Positions 1-4,476 of a stretch of 5,089 bases of DNA are shown in pieces. How positions within the stretch are numbered: the stretch's first letter is position 1; every line of letters starts with the position of its first letter. The DNA is from Bacillota bacterium (lineage in GTDB: Bacteria > Bacillota > Clostridia > Oscillospirales > Oscillospiraceae). Under the pieces are notes generated by a model. The model saw only the letters and a program-made list of their open reading frames with translations, did no database searches and was not told where the DNA came from. The translations under genes and the position numbers were made by a program. Location: contig JAKOSQ010000033.1 in the NCBI GenBank assembly GCA_029777215.1, positions 1 through 5,089 of the forward strand, written 5' to 3'.

Positions 1-164
1 GCAGCGACAACGCGCAGGGCGAATACTACCTCACCGACGCGCCGGTCCTCATGCAAAAGCGCGGCGGCAAGATCGGCGTGTGCTGCCGCGAGCTCGGCTA
101 TGAGATCATCGGCGTCAACACGCCCGAACAGCTCGCGCAGGTCGAGTCCCTTTTAAAGAAATGA
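1..164 (+). CDS. C-terminal end of a GlmU-type sugar-phosphate nucleotidyltransferase (partial, 5' end outside window)
   Basis: The open frame begins at base 3 and gives 53 residues before the TGA at 162-164. It carries the motif NAQGEYYLTD (bases 9-38), a hallmark of the uridyltransferase domain of GlmU, which makes UDP-GlcNAc from UTP and GlcNAc-1-phosphate. A later IIGVNTPEQLAQVE stretch matches the GlmU 'GVN...QL...E' region at the end of that domain. The protein stops about ten residues after this. The left-handed beta-helix acetyltransferase half of bifunctional GlmU is therefore absent, and this is probably a stand-alone pyrophosphorylase. Its TGA overlaps the ATG of the next gene, implying translational coupling. 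The substrate cannot be fixed from the fragment: a related NTP transferase for another sugar phosphate is possible, though the NAQGEYYLTD motif favours UDP-GlcNAc. The catalytic N-terminal signature lies outside the window. Confidence 0.85.
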   Translation, partial: SDNAQGEYYLTDAPVLMQKRGGKIGVCCRELGYEIIGVNTPEQLAQVESLLKK

Positions 165-808
165 GCGGCCTGTGCTGCATCGTCTCCGCCCGGCCTGTCC
201 GTGCGGAGAAACTGATGATCCCGGACGGTGCCTTCGTCATCGCGGCGGACGCGGGCCTGCGCACGCTGCGGACCGCGGGCGTCGCGCCCGATCTCATCGT
301 CGGCGACTTCGACTCGCTCGGCGAGAAGCCGACAGGGGAGAGAGTCGTCTGCCATCCGCCCGAAAAGGACGATACAGACACCCTGCTCGCCGTGCGCGAG
401 GGCCTTGCGCGCGGGTACGACCGCTTTCTCATCTACGGCGGCCTCGGCGGCAGACTCGACCACACGCTCGCCAATCTGCAAACGCTCGGCTTTCTCTGCG
501 CGCACGGCGCGCGGGGCTATCTCGTCGGGGAAGGCATCGCCGCGACCGCATTTCAAAACGGCGGCCTCGCCTTTCGGGACACGCTGCGCGGCACGGTCTC
601 CGTTTTCGCCCTCGGCGCGGATGCGAAGGGCGTCTGCGAACGCGGCCTCAAATACGCGCTCGACGACTACACGATGGGCGCCGATTTTCCGGTCGGCGTC
701 TCGAACGAATTCACCGGCGCGCCGTCCGAGATCACGGTCCGGGACGGGACGTTGCTCGTCGTCTGGAGCGCGGACAAAATCGATTTCGACACCATCACTG
801 AACTGTAA
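161..808 (+). CDS. thiN: Thiamine pyrophosphokinase (ThiN family)
   Basis: This 215-residue cytosolic enzyme, of normal family length, transfers diphosphate from ATP to thiamine to give thiamine diphosphate, the last step of thiamine salvage. Visible family motifs, in order: AADAG (residues 28-32), VGDFDS (47-52) and KDDTDT (69-74), whose acidic residues bind Mg-ATP, then GGLGGRLDHTLANLQ (93-107) and the C-terminal GVSNEF (179-184) of the thiamine-binding beta domain. No key motif is missing. The ATG at 161 is supported by the 4-base ATGA overlap with the upstream gene. Only a weak purine stretch (AAAGAA, 155-160) precedes it, so translation probably relies on coupling. A HAD-family gene follows after 15 nt in the same direction. 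No TPP riboswitch is visible in the window, but the operon's 5' end is not included. The family assignment is secure. Confidence 0.95.
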   Translation: MSGLCCIVSARPVRAEKLMIPDGAFVIAADAGLRTLRTAGVAPDLIVGDFDSLGEKPTGERVVCHPPEKDDTDTLLAVREGLARGYDRFLIYGGLGGRLDHTLANLQTLGFLCAHGARGYLVGEGIAATAFQNGGLAFRDTLRGTVSVFALGADAKGVCERGLKYALDDYTMGADFPVGVSNEFTGAPSEITVRDGTLLVVWSADKIDFDTITEL

Positions 809-813
809 AGGAA
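807..813 (+). promoter_or_regulatory. Ribosome binding site of the HAD gene, overlapping the thiN stop
   Basis: AAAGGAA starts within the TAA stop codon of thiN and lies 10 nt before the ATG at 824. It supports that start and tight translational linkage of the two genes. Confidence 0.65.
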
Positions 814-823
814 CACGATAAGC

Positions 824-1474
824 ATGAAAATATCCGGCGCGATTTTTGATATGGACGGGACGGTCACGGACTCGATGTTCGTCTGGAAGGACATCGGCAA
901 GCGCTACCTTCTCTCCCGCGGGATCACGCCCGCCCCGAACCTTTTTGACGAGATCAAAAGCATGTCCCTGCTCGAAACCTGCGCGTATTTCCGCGCCGTC
1001 TACGGCGTGCGGGAGACGGACGACGCGATCGCCAAGGGCATCAACGACATCGTAGAGCCGCTGTACCTCACCGAGGTCGGCCCGAAGCCTGGCGTGGTCG
1101 CGCTGCTGGAGCATTACCGCGCGCGCGGCGTGCCGATGGTCCTCGCCACGGCGACGGACCGCTACCTCGTCAAGGAGACATTGGAAAAGATCGATCTGCT
1201 CAAGTACTTCAAGGCCATCTACACCTGCACCGAGGTCGGCGCGGGCAAAACGATGCCGGACGTCTACGAGGCAGCCCTCGTCTGCGCGGGAACGCCCAAG
1301 AGCGAGACGCCGGTCTTTGAGGACGCTTGGTTTGGTCTTTCAACCGCCAAGCGCGCGAGCTTCCCGACCGTCGCGGTCTACGACGACTCGCAAAAGCGCG
1401 ACTGGGAGACGATGAAGCGCGAGGCGACCATCGCCATCACGGACTACCGAACCGACATGGCCCTTTTGAAATAA
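824..1474 (+). CDS. HAD-superfamily hydrolase, beta-phosphoglucomutase/phosphatase-like, substrate unknown
   Basis: This 216-residue soluble protein has all four HAD motifs. Motif I is FDMDGTVTDS, with nucleophile D9 and acid/base D11. Motif II is the LATATD region with T109. Motif III is K142, in GAGKTMPD. Motif IV is VFEDAWFG (164-171), with Mg-binding E166 and D167. A helical C1-type cap occupies roughly residues 15-90, between motifs I and II, as in the beta-phosphoglucomutase/phosphoglycolate phosphatase group. The motifs support phosphoryl transfer from a small phosphorylated metabolite. They do not identify it, so no gene symbol is given. It sits 15 nt after thiN, probably in the same transcript, so a role in handling a thiamine-pathway phosphate or general metabolite repair is conceivable but is inference only. 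Its stop codon opens the A-tract of a bidirectional terminator. Confidence 0.9.
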   Translation: MKISGAIFDMDGTVTDSMFVWKDIGKRYLLSRGITPAPNLFDEIKSMSLLETCAYFRAVYGVRETDDAIAKGINDIVEPLYLTEVGPKPGVVALLEHYRARGVPMVLATATDRYLVKETLEKIDLLKYFKAIYTCTEVGAGKTMPDVYEAALVCAGTPKSETPVFEDAWFGLSTAKRASFPTVAVYDDSQKRDWETMKREATIAITDYRTDMALLK

Positions 1475-1512
1475 AAAAAGAGCGCTGCAACGGATGCAGT
1501 GCTCATTTTTTT
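1473..1512. terminator. Bidirectional intrinsic terminator between convergent genes
   Basis: A 10-bp stem pairs 1480-1489 (GAGCGCTGCA) with 1495-1504 (TGCAGTGCTC), with one G-T pair and a 5-nt loop at 1490-1494. Seven A's (1473-1479) precede it and seven T's (1506-1512) follow, so it can act as a rho-independent terminator on both strands. It ends the thiN-HAD transcript (plus) and the mrp transcript (minus). The A-tract overlaps the HAD stop codon, and the T-tract overlaps the mrp stop codon by two bases. Confidence 0.9.
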
Positions 1513-2374
1513 ATTCCTCGGCGGTCATCGGGGGCATCGGCTCCATGAAGAGGAGCTGCTTGACGATGCCGTGCAGACAGTCATGGACATAGCTTTCGAT
1601 CTCGCCCTTGTCGACGAGCTCCGCAAGCTCCGGGTTGAAGGGAAGCTTCGCGACGCCGGGGATGTGGTATTTCGCCGCGATCTCGTCGATGTGGCTCTCG
1701 CCAAAGATCGAATACTTCTCGCCGCAGTGCGGGCAGACCGCATAGGACATGTTCTCAACGATGCCGATGATCGGAATATTCATCTTTTCCGCCATCTTGA
1801 CGGCCTTTTCAACGATCATGCCGACGAGCTCCTGCGGGGAGGTCACGACAACGAGGCCGGTGATCGGGATGGACTGGAAAACGGTGAGCGCGACGTCGCC
1901 GGTTCCGGGGGGCATATCGATGAACATATAGTCCTCGTCCTCCCAGATGACGTCGGTCCAGAACTGGGTCACCGCGCCGGCGATGACCGGGCCGCGCCAG
2001 ATGACCGGGTCCGTCTCGCTGTCGAGCAGGAAGTTGATGGACATGAGGTCGATGCCGTTTTTGCTCTTCATGGGGTAGAGCGCCGTATCGGTGCCCTCCG
2101 GGCGGCCGTGCACGCCGAAGGCGCGGGGGATGGAGGGGCCGGTGATGTCCGCGTCCATAATGGCGGTTTTGAAGCCGTGCTCGTTCATATTGACGGCGAG
2201 AAGGGAGGTGACAAGAGATTTGCCGACGCCGCCCTTGCCGCTGACAACGCCGATGACGCGCTTGACGCGGGAGAGCTCGTTGAGCTTTTCCTTGTCGACG
2301 TAGTTTTTCGCTCGTTTTATGTGGATATCAGGCAGCTCGCCGGCTGCGGTATCGCCGTTTTGATTTTCACTCAT
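1511..2374 (-). CDS. Mrp/NBP35 family iron-sulfur cluster carrier ATPase (ApbC-like)
   Basis: This 287-residue cytosolic P-loop ATPase belongs to the family that binds and delivers [4Fe-4S] clusters to apoproteins. The deviant Walker A GKGGVGKS is at residues 46-53. DADITGPSIP (74-83), WRGP (126-129) and DMPPGTGD (153-160, Walker B/switch region) follow. ENMSY (207-211) precedes the CPHC motif (C214, C217), the cysteine pair that ligates the bridging cluster in the dimer. The N-terminal DUF59/MIP18-like domain of longer Mrp proteins is absent: only about 35 residues precede the P-loop domain, as in the short form. The ATG at 2372-2374 has an AAAGGAA site (complement of 2388-2394) at a long 13-nt spacing. 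The gene is monocistronic between a convergent terminator and its own divergent promoter. It is transcribed away from rex, which hints at a shared redox/Fe-S context. Family confidence is very high; physiological clients are unknown. Confidence 0.95.
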   Translation of the reverse strand: MSENQNGDTAAGELPDIHIKRAKNYVDKEKLNELSRVKRVIGVVSGKGGVGKSLVTSLLAVNMNEHGFKTAIMDADITGPSIPRAFGVHGRPEGTDTALYPMKSKNGIDLMSINFLLDSETDPVIWRGPVIAGAVTQFWTDVIWEDEDYMFIDMPPGTGDVALTVFQSIPITGLVVVTSPQELVGMIVEKAVKMAEKMNIPIIGIVENMSYAVCPHCGEKYSIFGESHIDEIAAKYHIPGVAKLPFNPELAELVDKGEIESYVHDCLHGIVKQLLFMEPMPPMTAEE

Positions 2375-2412
2375 GGGCTTTTAACCGTTCCTTTCTGTTT
2401 TAAAGATAACAT

Positions 2413-2442
2413 ATTATAAACGCGCAGGGCACAAAATGTCAA
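2413..2442 (-). promoter_or_regulatory. Sigma-A promoter of mrp
   Basis: On the minus strand, a perfect TTGACA (-35, complement of 2437-2442) and a perfect TATAAT (-10, complement of 2413-2418) are separated by 18 bp. The predicted transcription start is near 2406, giving a leader of roughly 32 nt to the mrp ATG. The match to the housekeeping consensus is strong, so basal expression should be high unless repressed. Confidence 0.85.
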
Positions 2443-2559
2443 CACCGCGCGATGTCTGGCGTCCATACGGAGCTTTTGTCGCGCACTGCCGGATTATTCT
2501 GTCTTTTTTCGCGCTGTTACGTCAGATGAGGCAAACTGTCTGATCTGTCCCATTTTGTC

Positions 2560-2588
2560 TTGAAAGTTTTGAAAACCGGTGTTATAAT
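2560..2588 (+). promoter_or_regulatory. Sigma-A promoter of rex (and probably the downstream SLH gene)
   Basis: TTGAAA (-35, 2560-2565) and a perfect TATAAT (-10, 2583-2588) are separated by the optimal 17 bp. The transcription start is expected near 2595, giving a leader of about 94 nt before the GTG of rex. Confidence 0.85.
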
Positions 2589-2590
2589 AA

Positions 2591-2608
2591 TTGTTAACTT
2601 ATAAAGCT
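2591..2608 (+). promoter_or_regulatory. Possible Rex operator: one good half-site at the rex start point
   Basis: TTGTTAA (2591-2597) matches the left half of the clostridial Rex consensus TTGTTAA-N4-TTAACAA. The right half (2602-2608) matches poorly, so this is at best a degenerate operator. Its position just after the -10 box, over the predicted start site, is where an autorepressor would bind. Rex autoregulation is known in several Gram-positive bacteria; here it is inference. Confidence 0.35.
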
Positions 2609-2648
2609 TCCGAAATCCGACTGAAAACTACATTAATTTATTCATATT

Positions 2649-2671
2649 CGCCGCTTTTTTGCGCTGCGGCG
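2649..2671 (+). other. Small leader hairpin upstream of the rex ribosome site
   Basis: CGCCGC (2649-2654) is perfectly complementary to GCGGCG (2666-2671), with an 11-nt loop that includes six T's. The stem ends 4 nt before the GGAGGG ribosome site. No terminator T-tract follows it. It could stabilise the leader or tune initiation, or be a chance pairing. Confidence 0.4.
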
Positions 2672-2675
2672 TACC

Positions 2676-2681
2676 GGAGGG
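2676..2681 (+). promoter_or_regulatory. Ribosome binding site that fixes the rex GTG start
   Basis: GGAGGG lies 7 nt before the GTG at 2689. An in-frame TTG at 2659 would lengthen the protein by 10 residues, but no purine-rich site precedes it and this ribosome site would then fall inside the gene. Confidence 0.85.
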
Positions 2682-2688
2682 AATACTT

Positions 2689-3336
2689 GTGAAAAAGGAC
2701 CGCATATCCAATAACGTCATCCGTCGTCTGCCCATGTATCTACGCAAGCTCGACGATCTGATGGCACACGGCGTCGACCGCATCTCGTCCGGCGAGCTCG
2801 GCAAGCAGATGGGACTCACACCTTCTCAGATTCGACAGGACTTCAGCTGCTTCGGCGAATTTGGTCAGCAGGGCTACGGCTACCGTGTCGCGGAGCTTCG
2901 CGAGCAGGTCTCGCGCATTCTCGGCATGCACCGGGGCTACACCATCGCCGTCGTCGGCGTCGGCAACCTCGGCCACGCGCTCATGGAAAACTTCGGCTTC
3001 TCCGATCAGGGCTTCCGCCTCGTCGCCGCCTTTGACCTCAACCCCGAGGTCGTTGGCAAGGTCATTCAGGGCGTCACCGTGCAGGACAGCGCGAAGCTCT
3101 CGTCCTGGCTGCACGACAACCCGACGGACATCATCGTCCTCACCGTTCCGCGCTCGATCGCGCGCAGCGTCGCGCAGACCGTCGCCGACAACGGCGCGCG
3201 CGGTATCTGGAACTTCACAAATATTGAGCTTGAACTCGACCGCCCGGACGTGCGCGTCGAGAACATCCATTTTTCAGACAGTCTGCTGACGCTCGGCTAC
3301 TTCCTTGCCGAGCAGGACGCCGCCGAAAATGGCTGA
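2689..3336 (+). CDS. rex: Redox-sensing transcriptional repressor Rex
   Basis: From the GTG at 2689 this is a 215-residue homodimeric repressor that senses the NADH/NAD+ ratio: NADH binding releases it from operators of fermentation and respiration genes. The N-terminal winged helix covers about residues 5-80, with the family pattern IRRLPMYLRKL (11-21), ISSGELG (32-38), the recognition segment SQIRQDFSCFGEFG (46-59) and the wing GYGYRV (62-67). A Rossmann fold follows, with nucleotide loop VGVGNLG (89-95) and D116 after the second strand, as expected for NAD(H). The C-terminal part has VPRSIA, GIWNF and DSLLTLGYFL segments seen in clostridial members. Length is typical. It is driven by the promoter at 2560-2588, may repress itself, and is probably co-transcribed with the SLH gene 24 nt downstream, since no terminator separates them. 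Confidence 0.96.
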   Translation: MKKDRISNNVIRRLPMYLRKLDDLMAHGVDRISSGELGKQMGLTPSQIRQDFSCFGEFGQQGYGYRVAELREQVSRILGMHRGYTIAVVGVGNLGHALMENFGFSDQGFRLVAAFDLNPEVVGKVIQGVTVQDSAKLSSWLHDNPTDIIVLTVPRSIARSVAQTVADNGARGIWNFTNIELELDRPDVRVENIHFSDSLLTLGYFLAEQDAAENG

Positions 3337-3350
3337 CAAAGCGGACTGCC

Positions 3351-3356
3351 AGGAGG
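3351..3356 (+). promoter_or_regulatory. Ribosome binding site of the SLH gene (close spacing)
   Basis: AGGAGG is a full consensus site but lies only 4 nt from the ATG at 3361, shorter than usual. The start is nevertheless supported because it begins a complete signal peptide. Confidence 0.7.
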
Positions 3357-3360
3357 CACT

Positions 3361-4407
3361 ATGTTTAAAAAAACGACCCTTCTGATCATACCGGCACTCT
3401 TGCTCGTGCTGACCGCCGGCGCGGCCCTTGCGTACGGAACCACCGGCGGGCAGAGTGACCCGCTCATCACCAAAAGCTACGCCGACGGGACATTCCACGA
3501 CACAGTTCTCGCCGGACCGCTGGAAAATCTTTCTGACACGATGATGGCGCTTTCCTACAAGCTCTCGCAGTCCGCGGGCAGCGGCGAGGGCGTCGCTGTG
3601 AGGCAGGCCGCGAAAAACGGCGTCGTTCGGCTGACGGACGGCTCCGGTCTCGTCCTTCTCTCCGGCAGCGCGAAGCTCTACGAGGGCTACGGGACGCTCA
3701 TCGATCTCAGCACCGGAACAACTGTCCCGGTCGGCGGAACACTCGCGGGCGGACACCGCTATCTGGCGGCCGAGAGCACCATGTCCATACTCTCGCTCAA
3801 TGCGCCCTCCACGCTCGCGCTCTACGGCAGCACAAGCTACGGCGGCACGGCGAAGCTCCCGTTCACGGACGTGCCCGAAAACGCCTGGTTCTATAACGAC
3901 GTGCTCTATGCCGTCGACCGCAGTCTCATCTCCGGCCGCAGCGCGGAGCTTTACGCCCCGGACGACGGGCTCACGATTGCCGAGGCGATCAAGCTCGCGG
4001 CCTGCATGAACCAGCTGCGCGAGACTGGCAGCGTCACACTGCAAAACAGCGGCAGCGTCTGGTATCAGAGCTATGTGGACTACGCCGCGAAAAAGGGCAT
4101 CACGACCGGAACCTATCCGAATTACAACGCGAAGATCACGCGCTCGGAATTCGTCAAGGTCTTCTACAACGCCCTGCCGGCGTCCGAGTACGCGCAGATC
4201 AATTCTGTCGCGGACAACGCCATCCCGGACGTCAAAATGAGCGACGCCAATGCCAAACAGATCTATGGCTTTTATCGCGCAGGCATCCTCATCGGCTCGG
4301 CAAACGGCGTTTTCAACCCCGTGCAGAACATCAAGCGCAGCGAGGTCGCGGCAATCATGACCCGCATGTTCGACCCCACGGCCCGCAAAACGATCACGCT
4401 CTCTTAA
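3361..4407 (+). CDS. Secreted cell-wall-anchored protein with three SLH domains
   Basis: This 348-residue exported protein is predicted to sit on the cell surface. Residues 1-24 form a Sec signal peptide: KK, a hydrophobic core, and an ALA cleavage motif before Y25. Residues 25-160 form an unassigned region, with SDPLITKSY near its start and a glycine/threonine-rich beta-like stretch around 88-138 (LLSGSAKLYEGYGTLIDL, 99-116). Similar stretches are recalled from other Firmicute SLH proteins; no catalytic motif is evident. Three SLH repeats follow: about 167-217 (PFTDVPENAWFYNDV), 231-272 (WYQSYVDYAAKKGITTG) and 287-337 (IPDV...GILIGSANGVFNP). Their TRAE-type positions read TIAE, TRSE and KRSE. 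SLH triplets typically bind pyruvylated secondary cell-wall polymer. The role is structural or scaffold-like by inference. It follows rex by 24 nt and ends at a terminator-like hairpin. Confidence 0.92.
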   Translation: MFKKTTLLIIPALLLVLTAGAALAYGTTGGQSDPLITKSYADGTFHDTVLAGPLENLSDTMMALSYKLSQSAGSGEGVAVRQAAKNGVVRLTDGSGLVLLSGSAKLYEGYGTLIDLSTGTTVPVGGTLAGGHRYLAAESTMSILSLNAPSTLALYGSTSYGGTAKLPFTDVPENAWFYNDVLYAVDRSLISGRSAELYAPDDGLTIAEAIKLAACMNQLRETGSVTLQNSGSVWYQSYVDYAAKKGITTGTYPNYNAKITRSEFVKVFYNALPASEYAQINSVADNAIPDVKMSDANAKQIYGFYRAGILIGSANGVFNPVQNIKRSEVAAIMTRMFDPTARKTITLS

Positions 4408-4421
4408 AAAAGCAAAAGGCA

Positions 4422-4460
4422 GCCTGCCCGCGCGGCAAATGTGCGGACAGGCCGTTTTTT
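4422..4460 (+). terminator. Intrinsic terminator-like hairpin after the SLH gene
   Basis: Bases 4422-4431 (GCCTGCCCGC) pair with 4443-4452 (GCGGACAGGC) with one C-A mismatch and an 11-nt loop. A T6 tract follows at 4455-4460. The two unpaired bases before the T-tract and the mismatch make it weaker than an ideal terminator. It probably ends, or attenuates, the rex-SLH transcript. Confidence 0.75.
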
Positions 4461-4461
4461 C

Positions 4462-4469
4462 GGAGGAGG
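4462..4469 (+). promoter_or_regulatory. Ribosome binding site of mnmE
   Basis: GGAGGAGG begins 2 nt after the terminator T-tract and lies 7 nt before the ATG at 4477. It is a near-ideal site that fixes the start of mnmE. Confidence 0.85.
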
Positions 4470-4476
4470 ATGCTCT

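Larger units (their letters stand above)
2375..2688. other. Divergent mrp/rex intergenic region
   Basis: This 314-bp stretch is clearly AT-richer than the flanking genes and has no supportable open reading frame. It holds a minus-strand promoter for mrp (2413-2442), a plus-strand promoter for rex (2560-2588), a GTTAAC-centred Rex-like half-site (2591-2598), a leader hairpin (2649-2671) and the rex ribosome site (2676-2681). Bases 2443-2559, between the two promoters, are not explained by any element recognised here. They contain repeated CTGTC/TTGTC words and a short inverted repeat. Confidence 0.8.

Noticed and set aside
98..1114. 338-codon open frame on the minus strand opposite thiN and the HAD gene
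   Set aside because: It is antisense to two genes with complete family motifs, has low-complexity Arg/Ala/Glu/Asp-rich composition, and is the usual shadow of GC-rich codon bias.
1499..2419. 306-codon open frame on the plus strand opposite mrp
   Set aside because: The complementary strand encodes Mrp with intact Walker A, Walker B and CPHC motifs. The plus frame is Asp/His/Val-rich, resembles no family and runs through the terminator and the mrp promoter.
2659..2688. Ten extra N-terminal residues for Rex from an in-frame TTG
   Set aside because: No ribosome site precedes the TTG, while GGAGGG sits 7 nt before the GTG at 2689, which also gives the usual Rex N-terminus.
2740..3270. 176-codon minus-strand frame opposite rex
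   Set aside because: It is antisense to the Rex DNA-binding and Rossmann domains and has no ribosome site or recognisable motif.
3274..4044. 256-codon minus-strand frame opposite the SLH gene
   Set aside because: It is a composition-driven shadow of a gene that has a signal peptide and three SLH repeats.
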